In this document: positions 17,280-26,165 of the stretch, piece after piece
How the letters are laid out: each line of letters starts with the position of its first letter
How positions within the stretch are numbered: the first letter of the stretch is position 1
NCBI GenBank assembly: GCA_944326335.1
Contig: CALVDM010000008.1
Location: forward strand, 1-64,000
DNA from: an uncultured Bacteroidales bacterium
GTDB lineage: Bacteria; Bacteroidota; Bacteroidia; Bacteroidales; UBA932
Length of the DNA stretch: 64,000 bases
Reading direction: 5' to 3'
Position numbers and translations under genes: made by a program
Notes under the pieces: generated by a model
Database searches by the model: none
What the model was told of the DNA's origin: nothing
Seen by the model: only the letters and a program-made list of their open reading frames with translations

Positions 17280-18653
17280 ATGGCACAGAAGACGAAGTCA
17301 GTATGGTTCTGCTCTTCATGCGGGAACGAGAGCCCGAAATGGATGGGACGATGCCCGGCATGCGGGGAGTGGAACACGATGGTGGAAGAGAAGGTGGCTG
17401 TAAAAGGAGCCTCCCGCAGTGTGGAGGAACGTGCTCCGGGGCAGTCTTCCCGCCCGATGCCGCTCTCGGAGATAGATTCCTCGGAGGAAAGCAGGAGATC
17501 GCTCCACAGCGCGGAGATGGACAGGCTCCTGGGCGGAGGGATAGTGGAAGGCTCTCTTGTGCTGATTGCAGGCGAGCCCGGGATAGGGAAGTCCACCCTT
17601 TCGCTCCAGATACCCCTTCACTGCAAGGGGTTGAGGACTCTTTATGTGTCTGGCGAGGAGAGCGCGCGTCAGGTGAAGCTCAGGGCTGCAAGGCTCGGAG
17701 GCGACGGAAGCGACTGCATGGTGTTCAGCGAGACCCTGATGGAGAATATCGTCTCTCAGGCGAGGAAGATTGAACCGGACCTCATGATTGTGGACTCCAT
17801 CCAGACTGTCTATACACAGACCATGGAGTCGTCCCCGGGGTCGGTATCCCAGATAAAGGAGTGTGCCGCCATGCTGCTGCGTCTGGCCAAGGAGACAGGC
17901 ATCCCGGTGATACTCATCGGGCATATCACGAAAGAAGGAAGCATCGCCGGCCCGAAGGTGCTGGAGCATATCGTGGATGTCGTGCTTCAGTTCGAGGGTG
18001 ACGGGACAGGAGCATACAGGCTTCTGCGGAGCATAAAGAACAGATTCGGTTCCACTTCCGAGATGGCTGTCTTCGAAATGACCGGCACCGGGCTGCGTGA
18101 AGTGGAGAACCCTTCTGAAATGCTGATACCCATGCACGGGCAGGGACTGAGCGGCATCGCCGTGAGTGCAATGCTGGACGGGAGCCGTTCTTATCTCATT
18201 GAAGTGCAGGCTCTTGTGAGCTCTGCGGCCTATGGCACGCCACAGCGTTCCGCTACGGGATTCGATGTCCGGAGGCTGAACATGCTGCTTGCTGTCCTCG
18301 AGAAAAGGGCCGGATTCAGGCTTGGCGTGAAGGATGTCTTTCTGAACATGGCAGGAGGACTGAAAGTCACCGAGCCGGCCTGCGACCTTGCCGTAATCTG
18401 TGCGGTGCTGTCTTCCAATTTCGATATCGCCATACCTTCGGACATCTGTTTCGCCGGCGAAGTCGGCCTGAGCGGGGAGATACGTCCGGTGTCGCAGACC
18501 GAAAGGCGCATTGCGGAAGCCGCCCGTCTCGGTTTCAGGACCATCTATGTCTCCGCATTCGGCTCTCTGAACAATACCCCGTCAGGAATCGAGACAGTGA
18601 AGGTGCGCGACGTGCCTGCTCTCTGCCGCGCCCTATTCAAGGAGTCCCGCTGA
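17280..18653 (+). CDS. radA: DNA repair protein RadA
   Basis: RadA (Sms) is a RecA-like ATPase and helicase that processes branched recombination intermediates. The start at 17280 follows a CGGAG and gives MAQKTKSVWFCSSCG, 457 residues, the normal length. A four-cysteine zinc finger lies at 11, 14, 25 and 28. Walker A is GEPGIGKST at 98-106, the RadA-specific KNRFGST is near residue 250, and a Lon-like C-terminal domain follows from about 285. The 3' end overlaps the convergent carboxypeptidase gene by 21 bases. Confidence 0.95.
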   Translation: MAQKTKSVWFCSSCGNESPKWMGRCPACGEWNTMVEEKVAVKGASRSVEERAPGQSSRPMPLSEIDSSEESRRSLHSAEMDRLLGGGIVEGSLVLIAGEPGIGKSTLSLQIPLHCKGLRTLYVSGEESARQVKLRAARLGGDGSDCMVFSETLMENIVSQARKIEPDLMIVDSIQTVYTQTMESSPGSVSQIKECAAMLLRLAKETGIPVILIGHITKEGSIAGPKVLEHIVDVVLQFEGDGTGAYRLLRSIKNRFGSTSEMAVFEMTGTGLREVENPSEMLIPMHGQGLSGIAVSAMLDGSRSYLIEVQALVSSAAYGTPQRSATGFDVRRLNMLLAVLEKRAGFRLGVKDVFLNMAGGLKVTEPACDLAVICAVLSSNFDIAIPSDICFAGEVGLSGEIRPVSQTERRIAEAARLGFRTIYVSAFGSLNNTPSGIETVKVRDVPALCRALFKESR

Positions 18654-20192
18654 TATCAGGCAGATTAGCCTGTCCGTCATCTTCTGCAGCCTGTACTGCG
18701 ACAGGAGGGAATTGTTTATCATCACGGAAAACACTGTCGGCCTGTCCTCTTCCGGAAGTGTCCCGATGCCGGCTTCTGCCGCACGTGCGGCTTCCTCTGT
18801 CGGGAATATGTAGCCGCTGAAGCATTTCACCCCGGACATGGACCCGCTTTTCAGCCTTATCCGGTTTTTAATGCCGCTGCCATATTCCGGCATCACGCTT
18901 TCCATTGTCCCGTGGCTTCCTGGAGACGGGAGACTGCGCACGAAACTCCCTGATGACTTTGAGTCCTCCATCTTTTCCAGAAATGTGCAGAGGAATGAAG
19001 GCGACAGTAGATTGTGCCTTGACAGTCCGCTCCCGTCCTGTATCCTGACCCCGGTCGGAGCCGCACCGGCCTTCTCGAGAAGTGCCCTTGCCGCGAGTCT
19101 CGAGTTTTCATGCCCGGCAGAACCGTATATGGCCTTGCCGAGGGCGTGGAAAAGCGTTTCCGCATATACATTGTCGCTTTCGTGGTTTGTCTCGAATGCA
19201 ATCCTTGCCAATGACGCGGAACTGGTGCTTCCGATGATTTCAAGGCTGTCTGACGGCACAATGCCGTCCTCAGGGGCGAAAAGCCCTGTGTCTGCAGCCT
19301 TGCCCGAGCACCTGATGCCGTTGTCTGCAAGCCATTCCCTGAAATAGTGCGCGCATGTGTATGCCGGGAACTTGTTGCTGCAGTCGAGCACCTTGCGAGG
19401 CTTGCCTGCGGCGAAAGTCCCTCTCATCTGGCCGGCAGGGGCGAGGTCGGTGGTGTAGTAGTAGAGCCTGTCTCCTGTCCCGGCTTCTCCGGTCAGACAT
19501 TTGAAGCTGTACTTCATCCACGGGCAGACAGGGAAGGTTTCCTCCACTTTCACGCTGTCTCCCGGCTGCTCGCCGGGCGTGACCGCGAAACTCTGCATGT
19601 TCCTGTTGAAAGACAGTCCGCAGACTCCTGCCCCGTAGTATGTCCCGCTGTCGTCGAGCTGCCATGTGGGATTCTCGTGCATGGATATGTCGAACCACCT
19701 GTCGTCCCCGATTATGTCTCCGTCGATGACACGGATTCCGGCTTCCGAAAGCATGTCCGCCCAGCAGCCGAACAGTTCCTCGAGAGGGGCGGCTATGCTG
19801 TCACCGGACGCGAGCGAAGGGTCTCCGCCTCCGATTATGTACAGGTCGCCTGTCAGCGTGCTGTCCGCCACTGTCCCTGAGTACCCGATGCTTGTCTTGA
19901 ACGTGTAGTCCTCACCGAACTGCTCCAGCGCGAGCCCGGTCGTGACTATCTTCATGTTCGATGCAGGGATGAGAAGTCTGTCCGGGGCCAGAGACACAAT
20001 CGTGTCACCTTGCGGAGTCAGTGCGAGCACGCTTATGGCTGCACCGGCAAGTTCCGAGGACGCTATCCTGTCCGCATATTCCTGTGCCGGGCTCCTGACG
20101 CCTGCCAGGCATATCCGGGCACTGCCGGTCGCCAGGGCAACCGATACGGTTACTGTGCAGAAAAAGAAATTTCTTATCGAAAAGGAAATCAT
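18633..20192 (-). CDS. D-alanyl-D-alanine carboxypeptidase/endopeptidase (PBP4/DacB-like, peptidase S13)
   Basis: A 519-residue exported penicillin-binding protein with a signal peptide ending near residue 30. It trims or cuts peptidoglycan cross-links in the periplasm. The three active-site motifs can be seen: SNMK at 78-81 (nucleophile and lysine), SRHN after DGSGL for the SxN motif, and KSGS in IRLKSGSMSGVKC in place of KTG. The large insert between the first two motifs is typical of class C PBPs. Confidence 0.88.
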   Translation of the reverse strand: MISFSIRNFFFCTVTVSVALATGSARICLAGVRSPAQEYADRIASSELAGAAISVLALTPQGDTIVSLAPDRLLIPASNMKIVTTGLALEQFGEDYTFKTSIGYSGTVADSTLTGDLYIIGGGDPSLASGDSIAAPLEELFGCWADMLSEAGIRVIDGDIIGDDRWFDISMHENPTWQLDDSGTYYGAGVCGLSFNRNMQSFAVTPGEQPGDSVKVEETFPVCPWMKYSFKCLTGEAGTGDRLYYYTTDLAPAGQMRGTFAAGKPRKVLDCSNKFPAYTCAHYFREWLADNGIRCSGKAADTGLFAPEDGIVPSDSLEIIGSTSSASLARIAFETNHESDNVYAETLFHALGKAIYGSAGHENSRLAARALLEKAGAAPTGVRIQDGSGLSRHNLLSPSFLCTFLEKMEDSKSSGSFVRSLPSPGSHGTMESVMPEYGSGIKNRIRLKSGSMSGVKCFSGYIFPTEEAARAAEAGIGTLPEEDRPTVFSVMINNSLLSQYRLQKMTDRLICLISAGLLE

Positions 20193-20204
20193 CTGGCATG
20201 TCGA

Positions 20205-20235
20205 TTTGAACTTACTGCCAAATTTACTATTTTTG
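20205..20235 (+). promoter_or_regulatory. Promoter for galE
   Basis: TTTG (20205-20208), a 19-base spacer and TATTTTTG (20228-20235) match the Bacteroidota consensus fully. The leader to the galE ATG at 20306 is about 65 bases. A minus-strand TAAATTTG (20226-20219) inside the spacer may serve the divergent carboxypeptidase gene, which would make the two promoters overlap. Confidence 0.65.
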
Positions 20236-20305
20236 TATGATAACGTAGAGGAAAACGGACACTGTTTCTATATTACGGACTAACCAACTAAAATAGAATC
20301 ATATT

Positions 20306-21382
20306 ATGGGGCAGAACAAGAAATGCGTTTTGGTTTCCGGTGGCGCAGGTTACATCGGAAGTCACGTGACTGTGGAACTTATCGAGGCAGGTTATGATGT
20401 CGTTGTGGCGGACAATCTGTCCAACTGCGACCTCACATGTTTCGAGGGGGTGAAGAAAATCACCGGAAAGGAAGATATCCCGTTCGAGGAGATTGACTGC
20501 TGTGACCAGAAGTCTGTTGACATGGTCTTCGGGAAATACCGTATCGACGCTGTCATCCATTTCGCTGCATTCAAGGCTGTCGGGGAATCCGTGGCCGAGC
20601 CTATCAAATATTACAAGAACAATCTTATGTCTTTCCTCGACATCCTCGATTCGGCGAAGAACCATGGGGGCTGCAACGTCCTGTTCTCTTCGTCGGCCAC
20701 TGTCTATGGAGAGACCGACAAGCTGCCTGTGACCGAGGAGTCTCCGCGTCAGCCGGCTGCAAGTTCCTATGGAGCCACGAAGCAGATATGCGAGGACATC
20801 CTTGTAGATGTGGTGCGTGCCACCGGAGCATACGGGAAGGAGATTCATGCAGGGACAGACCGGCTCGGCCCTGTGAAAGGAATCGCCCTCAGGTATTTCA
20901 ACCCGATAGGGGCGCATCCGTCGGCACTCATCGGCGAGCTCCCGAGAGGCGTGCCGAACAACCTTGTGCCATATATCACCCAGACTGCAATCGGAAAGAG
21001 GGAATGCCTGAGCATATTCGGCAATGATTACCCTACGCCTGACGGCACATGCCTCCGCGACTATATCGATGTAGTTGACCTTGCGAAGGCGCATGTGGCA
21101 GCGGTTTCAAGGATGATAGACGGGAAGATGAAGAAAGACTACGAGATTTTCAATATCGGTACGGGACGTCCTGTGTCTGTCCTTGAACTCGTGACGAAGT
21201 TCGAGAAGGTGAACAATCTGAAACTGAACTACAGGTTTGCCCCTCGCCGTGCCGGAGACATCACAGCCATCTGGGCCGACACGTCACTTGCCAACAGGGA
21301 ACTCGGATGGAAAGCGGAAAGGACAGTCGAGGAGACTCTTGCCGCAGCCTGGAAGTGGGAATGCCATCTTGCCGGCAGGTAA
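20306..21382 (+). CDS. galE: UDP-glucose 4-epimerase
   Basis: A 358-residue short-chain dehydrogenase-type epimerase. It interconverts UDP-glucose and UDP-galactose, feeding both galactose use and surface-glycan synthesis. The NAD-binding GGAGYIGSH is at residues 12-20, and the catalytic SSSATVYG and YGATK (serine/threonine and YxxxK) follow. The C-terminal RYFNPIGAHPSALIGE and CLRDYIDVVDLA are characteristic of GalE. It stands alone with its own promoter. Confidence 0.93.
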   Translation: MGQNKKCVLVSGGAGYIGSHVTVELIEAGYDVVVADNLSNCDLTCFEGVKKITGKEDIPFEEIDCCDQKSVDMVFGKYRIDAVIHFAAFKAVGESVAEPIKYYKNNLMSFLDILDSAKNHGGCNVLFSSSATVYGETDKLPVTEESPRQPAASSYGATKQICEDILVDVVRATGAYGKEIHAGTDRLGPVKGIALRYFNPIGAHPSALIGELPRGVPNNLVPYITQTAIGKRECLSIFGNDYPTPDGTCLRDYIDVVDLAKAHVAAVSRMIDGKMKKDYEIFNIGTGRPVSVLELVTKFEKVNNLKLNYRFAPRRAGDITAIWADTSLANRELGWKAERTVEETLAAAWKWECHLAGR

Positions 21383-21414
21383 TCCGGCTCCGGCCGTATT
21401 GTTTTAAAAAAGAA

Positions 21415-21448
21415 GGAGGTGACCAAAATGTATTTTTTGGTCACCTCC
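21415..21448 (-). terminator. Intrinsic terminator hairpin between galE and the small conserved gene
   Basis: A perfect 14-bp inverted repeat, GGAGGTGACCAAAA and TTTTGGTCACCTCC, encloses a 6-base loop. Read on the minus strand it is followed by a T-rich run (complement of 21402-21414), so it best fits a rho-independent terminator for the gene at 21474-21752. It may also stop galE transcripts from the other side, but no T-run follows in that direction. Confidence 0.75.
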
Positions 21449-21473
21449 AAACGTCTTTCTCGAAAGATGAACC

Positions 21474-21752
21474 CTATCCTTCTTTTGAAATGACGGAACT
21501 GAGTTTCTCGCTCAATTCATCGAGCTTCTCGAGCATCTCCTTGCGGATTCCGTTGTAATATGCCTTTCCGGCACCCTCCGCAGGATTGTTTATCTTATCC
21601 CGGAGGTCGTTGTAAAGGTCGACCGCCTCGTTGATGATGTCTGAAACCTTCTCTGTCTCCTTGCCCGGATTCAGGGTGAGGAACAGGGAACAGTCGTCAA
21701 TGAATTCACCGATGAAATATTCGATGTCTTTCTTGATGTCTCTGAGATTCAT
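21474..21752 (-). CDS. Small conserved Bacteroidales protein, unknown function
   Basis: A 92-residue, probably helical and acidic cytoplasmic protein starting MNLRDIKKDIEYFIGEFIDD at 21752. The frame opens further upstream at 21800 but those residues are not family-like. Many Bacteroidales encode a short protein with this same N-terminus; I know no function for it. A minus-strand TATCTTTG (21796-21789) is a candidate -7 element. The strong hairpin at 21415-21448 follows it. Confidence 0.7.
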   Translation of the reverse strand: MNLRDIKKDIEYFIGEFIDDCSLFLTLNPGKETEKVSDIINEAVDLYNDLRDKINNPAEGAGKAYYNGIRKEMLEKLDELSEKLSSVISKEG

Positions 21753-21807
21753 ATTTGTAAAATTAAATGTTAATCGTCTTTCAGGCGGCAAAGATAGCAA
21801 AATTTTC

Positions 21808-23463
21808 TTATTTGCTGTCCTTTTCCCTGATATCGACTCTGCGTATCTTCCCGCTTATCGTCTTCGGAAGTTCGTCCACGAACTCGATGACCCTCGGATA
21901 TTTGTACGGGGCGGTCACTTTCTTCACATGGTCCTGGAGCTCTTTCACGAGTTCAGGGCCGGCTTTTTCCCTGTATTCTCTGGACAGGATTATCGTGGCC
22001 TTCACCACCTGGCCTCTGATTTCGTCCGGAACACCGGTGATTGCGCATTCGACGACTGCCGGATGGGTCATCAGCGCGCTTTCCACCTCGAAAGGACCGA
22101 TGCGGTAGCCTGAACTCTTTATGACATCGTCCGCCCTTCCGACAAACCAGTAATAGCCGTCTTCATCCCTCCATGCGAGGTCTCCGGTGTAGTAACACCC
22201 GTTGTGCCAGGATTTCGCGGTCATCTCGGGGTCCCTGTAGTATTCCTTGAAAAGCCCTACAGGCTTTCCCTTGTCCGTACGTATCACAATCTGTCCCTGC
22301 TCACCGTCTTCAGCAGGCCTGCCGTCCGGTTTCAGCAGGTCTATGTCGTACTGCGGATTCGGCACGCCCATGCTTCCCGGCTTGGGATTCATCCACGGGA
22401 AGGTCCCCAGGGTGAGCGTGGTCTCCGTCTGCCCGAACCCTTCCATGAGCCTTATTCCCGTGATTTTCAGGAAAGTCTCGTAAACGGAGTAGTTGAGGGC
22501 CTCTCCGGCTGTCGTGCAGTATTCCAGGGAAGAAAGGTCGTACTTGCTCAGGTCCTCCCTTATCAGGAACCTGTATATGGTGGGAGGTGCGCAAAGCGAT
22601 GTTATCCGGTAATCATGTATCTTCTTCAGGATGTCGGCAGGTGTGAACTTCACATGGTCATAGACGAAAATATTCGCTCCGGCTATCATCTGTCCGTAGA
22701 TTTTTCCCCATGCTGCCTTGGCCCAGCCTGTGTCTGCAATGGTGAAGTGCAGGCTTTCCCTGTGCAGGTTATGCCAGTAGCAGGCCGTCACTATATGCCC
22801 GAGCGGATATGTGAAGTCATGCGCAACCATCTTCGGTTCCCCGGTGGTGCCGGATGTGAAGTACATGAGCATTATGTCATCGTTCGTGTTCACTTCTGCC
22901 GGCCTCGAGAACGGTCCCGCACTTTCGATGCCCTTGTGGAAATCCAGGAATCCTTCCGGATACTCCGGACCTGTGCTTATGACGGTCTCGAGTCCGGGGC
23001 AGTCTGGCCGGGCGTCGGAGATGTGCTTCAGGATTTCGCCTTCTCCTGCCGCCACTATCGCCTTGATTGTGGCTGCCTTGCAGCGGTAGACGATGTCTTT
23101 TTTTGTGAGCAGGTGCGTAGCCGGTATGGCCACAGCCCCTATCTTGTGCAAGGCAATTATCGAAAACCAGAATTCGTAACGCCGCTTGAGTATCAGCATC
23201 ACCTTGTCTCCCCGTCCTATGCCGAGGCTCTGGAACCAGGATGCGGTCATGTCGGAGAACCTTTTCATGTCCCCGAAGGTGAACTGCCTGCATTCGCCCT
23301 TGTCGTTGGTCCACAGCATGGCTTTCCTGTCCGGTTCCTCCGCAGCCCATCCGTCCACTATGTCGTAACCGAAATTGAAATTGTCCGGTATGTTTATCTT
23401 GAGATTCCTTATGAAGTCCTCCTGGGAGGAGAATTGTGTCTGACTTAAAAATTTCTCTATCAT
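21808..23463 (-). CDS. AMP-dependent acyl-CoA synthetase
   Basis: A 551-residue ANL-superfamily ligase that activates a carboxylate to acyl-AMP and then acyl-CoA. The P-loop MYFTSGTTGEPKMV is near residue 200, GFGQTET near 340, and the hinge-region YYTGDLAWRDEDGYYWFVGRADDVIKSSGYRIGP-type block near 430 (conserved TGD and GRxDDxIK). The catalytic lysine is in KTISGKIRR close to the C-terminus. The sequence looks most like acetyl- or medium-chain acyl-CoA synthetases. It follows a cupin regulator gene by 28 bases, and such pairs are common in Bacteroidales. Confidence 0.88.
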   Translation of the reverse strand: MIEKFLSQTQFSSQEDFIRNLKINIPDNFNFGYDIVDGWAAEEPDRKAMLWTNDKGECRQFTFGDMKRFSDMTASWFQSLGIGRGDKVMLILKRRYEFWFSIIALHKIGAVAIPATHLLTKKDIVYRCKAATIKAIVAAGEGEILKHISDARPDCPGLETVISTGPEYPEGFLDFHKGIESAGPFSRPAEVNTNDDIMLMYFTSGTTGEPKMVAHDFTYPLGHIVTACYWHNLHRESLHFTIADTGWAKAAWGKIYGQMIAGANIFVYDHVKFTPADILKKIHDYRITSLCAPPTIYRFLIREDLSKYDLSSLEYCTTAGEALNYSVYETFLKITGIRLMEGFGQTETTLTLGTFPWMNPKPGSMGVPNPQYDIDLLKPDGRPAEDGEQGQIVIRTDKGKPVGLFKEYYRDPEMTAKSWHNGCYYTGDLAWRDEDGYYWFVGRADDVIKSSGYRIGPFEVESALMTHPAVVECAITGVPDEIRGQVVKATIILSREYREKAGPELVKELQDHVKKVTAPYKYPRVIEFVDELPKTISGKIRRVDIREKDSK

Positions 23464-23491
23464 ATCAAGTCCGTTTTCTTTTGTCGCGCCG

Positions 23492-24049
23492 TCACTGCAT
23501 TATCATGGCCAGGAATTTCACAGGTTTCCCGTCGAGGGCCTTGAGGCCGTGCGGCTTTCCGGAATCGAAATACAGGCTGTCTCCCGGTTCCAGCACGAGT
23601 TCCTTGCCGTCTATGTTGACGAAAAGCCTGCCCTCCATCACCAGGTGGAACTCCTGTCCCGGATGCATGTTGAAGAACAGCGGTGTATCTGCGGGTTTAG
23701 GCTCTATCGTCACAATGAACGGGTCTGCTATCCTGTCCTTGAATCCGGATGCAAGAAGTTCGTACTTGTATGCCTTCACCCTTTCTACGGATATGCCTGT
23801 CTCTTTCCTCGTGAGGAAATAGTAGTTCATCTTGGGTTCTTCACCGAACATCAGCTCGTCCAGCGTGATGCCGTACCTGTGCGCGATTTTCTGCAGGGTG
23901 CTCACTGACAGGTCCTGCTCTCCGGATTCGAGAGTCTCGTATTCCCCGACTGTGAGCCCGCAGTCCGCAGCGACCTCCTCCGTGCTGAGCTCGAGCGCAT
24001 CGCGCAGCCCTTTCAGCCTTTCGGCAATTTGCCTGATCTGTTCGTCCAT
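23492..24049 (-). CDS. XRE-family transcriptional regulator with C-terminal cupin
   Basis: A 185-residue protein. Residues 1-65 form a helix-turn-helix (LSTEEVAADCGLTVGEYETLESGEQDLSV), and about 95-180 form a small cupin with HPGQEFHLVMEGRLFV and PGDSLYFDSGKPHGL. In this class the cupin senses a small ligand. It is promoter-proximal to the acyl-CoA ligase and may control it and itself. Confidence 0.88.
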   Translation of the reverse strand: MDEQIRQIAERLKGLRDALELSTEEVAADCGLTVGEYETLESGEQDLSVSTLQKIAHRYGITLDELMFGEEPKMNYYFLTRKETGISVERVKAYKYELLASGFKDRIADPFIVTIEPKPADTPLFFNMHPGQEFHLVMEGRLFVNIDGKELVLEPGDSLYFDSGKPHGLKALDGKPVKFLAMIMQ

Positions 24050-24068
24050 GATAAGAGTTTTATTCGGC

Positions 24069-24100
24069 CAAAATTAGGAAAAATCGCGCTTTATTGCAAA
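24069..24100 (-). promoter_or_regulatory. Promoter for the regulator-acyl-CoA ligase operon
   Basis: On the minus strand TTTG (24100-24097), a 20-base spacer and TAATTTTG (24076-24069) fit the Bacteroidota consensus. The -33 element lies at the very end of the upstream NlpC/P60 gene. Confidence 0.6.
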
Positions 24101-25146
24101 ACGGGGGATTCTTTCTGAGGGAAATATGCCGGGCTGGCCGTGATGGCGGTGACTCCGTCTCCTTCCATCCTTCTCGCCCTGGTCATCCGTATGGACATCT
24201 CGTAGAACCCCTCTTCTCCGGGAATCAGAGAATTGATGCGGACGAAACGCGACGCATGTATGAACTTCCCTTCCCCGAGGTAAATCCCCACGTGGGAGAC
24301 AGGGTCGCCGAAGAATATCAGGTCTCCTGTCTTCAGGGCGGCCGTACGTTTAATCATTTCTTCCCTGAATGCAGGGGAGTCCGCAAGGCTTCCGACACTG
24401 TCTGGGGGGAAGCCGGCGGTGTCGCAGTCCATCGCGACCGGGATGCCTGCATTTGCCTGCCGGGATGCGTTCCTTGGCAGCAGCATGCCGTTCATGAACC
24501 ATACCATCCTTGTGAATCCGCTGCAGTCCACGCCCTTTATCGAAGCCCCGCCCCACAGGTACGGCACTCCGAGGAAGCGCATCGCCGTCCTGACGATGTT
24601 CTCCGGAACAGGCCTGCATCCGGCCGCCCATTTCCGGAAGTCTTCCGTATCCTTCTTCTTCACATATCCTGTCTCTCCCGTCACCATGCGGACTTCGATA
24701 TAGCCGTTCCTGCATCTGCCGGTGACAGGGATGATGTCCCCCATCACGATGTCGCATATCTTGCCGGATTCTGCAGACGGCCTTGAAAGCACCTTGCTGT
24801 AGTCTGCGGTGCATATCATCTTGTCCGAGGCGATGTATTCCTCCAGCTCACGCCCTGACATTTCCTTCAGCCCGAGGTCAACGCACCATGCCGTGTAGGG
24901 GCTCGGCGCGACTATTCTCTTCCAGTATCCTTCCTCCGCCACAATTTTCACGGGAGTCCCCATGAGGGCCTGGTCCCCGAGCTCAGCAGTGAAGTCCGGA
25001 TTCTCCCTCATGTAGTTCGCCGAGAGCGTAGTCACGGCATATCTTACGGAGTCCTTGTCTCCATCCTCCGCGATGTCCGTCGCCTGGAGTGTGGCTCCCT
25101 GGCACGTGCAGGCCAGAGCCAGCAGCAGTATCCTTGCTTTGTTCAT
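24091..25146 (-). CDS. SH3-domain NlpC/P60 (C40) peptidoglycan endopeptidase
   Basis: A 351-residue exported protein with a signal peptide of about 19-22 residues. Two bacterial SH3-like domains (about 35-95 and 105-165) precede an NlpC/P60 domain. The active-site residues are visible: Cys208 in GVDCSGFTRM, His285 in DPVSHVGIYLG and His297 in KFIHASR. The layout resembles gamma-D-glutamyl-L-diamino-acid endopeptidases (dipeptidyl-peptidase VI type) that cut muropeptides. It starts 4 bases after ftcD and is the last gene of that operon. Confidence 0.88.
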   Translation of the reverse strand: MNKARILLLALACTCQGATLQATDIAEDGDKDSVRYAVTTLSANYMRENPDFTAELGDQALMGTPVKIVAEEGYWKRIVAPSPYTAWCVDLGLKEMSGRELEEYIASDKMICTADYSKVLSRPSAESGKICDIVMGDIIPVTGRCRNGYIEVRMVTGETGYVKKKDTEDFRKWAAGCRPVPENIVRTAMRFLGVPYLWGGASIKGVDCSGFTRMVWFMNGMLLPRNASRQANAGIPVAMDCDTAGFPPDSVGSLADSPAFREEMIKRTAALKTGDLIFFGDPVSHVGIYLGEGKFIHASRFVRINSLIPGEEGFYEMSIRMTRARRMEGDGVTAITASPAYFPQKESPVLQ

Positions 25147-25150
25147 CTTG

Positions 25151-26155
25151 TCATATCAGTCTGGTGCCGGTGTCGAAAGGGCTGATGGAAGAGAGCCCCA
25201 TGACATCGACGGCCTTTTTTATGAGCTCGGGCTCATCTGCCCGGCCTGCCGCATCGCCCGAGAAATATTTCCCGGCTTCCACGAGGCACCGTCCCGGTAC
25301 GAGCCCGATTATTTCAGTGCCTGTGACTTTCCTTCCCCGCCTTGCGGCGGCCCTGCATACTTCCGTGAATGCCTTGTGAAGAGGGGTGACAGAGATGTCG
25401 GTGATGTTCATGGACACCTGGGCGAATCCGTATTCGTCTATATACCACCCTATTGCCTTGCATCCTGCCAGCAGTCCCGGGATTCTGCGCCGGTTTCCGT
25501 CCGCATCCGTCACAATCCTCCCGCTTTCCCTTACGTCTGCTGCTATCTCGGAGGCGGTCCCTGCAGAGCGTGTGTCGAGATTGAAGTTCACGGCTATCAG
25601 GAAATTCCTTGCCCCTACAATCGTAGCCCCGGCCTTGGCGGCTGTCATGGTGAAAGTGTCCGGGCTGAAGTCCGGACGGAGCTGCGGATCGGCGATTTTC
25701 AACGGCAGGCTTTCGTATTCTCCCTTGCGGCATACTTCCAGCCGCTTCCTTTCAGGTCTCATGGCGGCTGCCTCATAGCAGTAGCATGGAATCCCGAGCT
25801 CAGTGTATATCTTCTCTGCGACAGACCTGGCAATCCCGGCGCATTCTTCGAGGGTTATCCCGTCCAGAGGCACGAAAGGCAGGACATCGGTAGCTCCGAT
25901 GCGGGGATGAGTGCCTTTATGCTTCCGCATGTCTATGAGCCCGGCGGCAGTCCTGACTCCGCGGAATGCGGCTTCGGCTGCTGCCTCCGGGGCACCCTTG
26001 AATGTTATCACGGTCCTGTTCGCAGCCATCCCGGGGGAGACATCCAGCACGGAGACACCATCCACTGCAGCTATTTCTGCAGCAATCCTGTCTATCTTTC
26101 CCATGTCCCTTCCTTCGCTGAAGTTCGGGACACATTCCACTGACCTCGCTGCCAT
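25151..26155 (-). CDS. ftcD: Glutamate formimidoyltransferase
   Basis: A 334-residue enzyme of the last step of histidine breakdown, which moves the formimino group from N-formimino-L-glutamate to tetrahydrofolate. The N-terminus SVECVPNFSEGRD, the KGTHPRIGATDVLPFVPL segment and VGARNFLIAVNFNL are characteristic. It has only the transferase part and lacks the cyclodeaminase domain of the bifunctional animal enzyme, as usual in Bacteroidota. No hutH, hutU or hutI is in the window; instead it sits between a sulfatase and an NlpC/P60 gene with gaps of 10 and 4 bases. Confidence 0.92.
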   Translation of the reverse strand: MAARSVECVPNFSEGRDMGKIDRIAAEIAAVDGVSVLDVSPGMAANRTVITFKGAPEAAAEAAFRGVRTAAGLIDMRKHKGTHPRIGATDVLPFVPLDGITLEECAGIARSVAEKIYTELGIPCYCYEAAAMRPERKRLEVCRKGEYESLPLKIADPQLRPDFSPDTFTMTAAKAGATIVGARNFLIAVNFNLDTRSAGTASEIAADVRESGRIVTDADGNRRRIPGLLAGCKAIGWYIDEYGFAQVSMNITDISVTPLHKAFTEVCRAAARRGRKVTGTEIIGLVPGRCLVEAGKYFSGDAAGRADEPELIKKAVDVMGLSSISPFDTGTRLI

Positions 26156-26165
26156 CAGCCTTCTT

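Noticed and set aside
21415-21448. Riboswitch or protein-binding operator instead of terminator
   Set aside because: The position between two converging 3' ends and the T-run on the minus strand favour termination.
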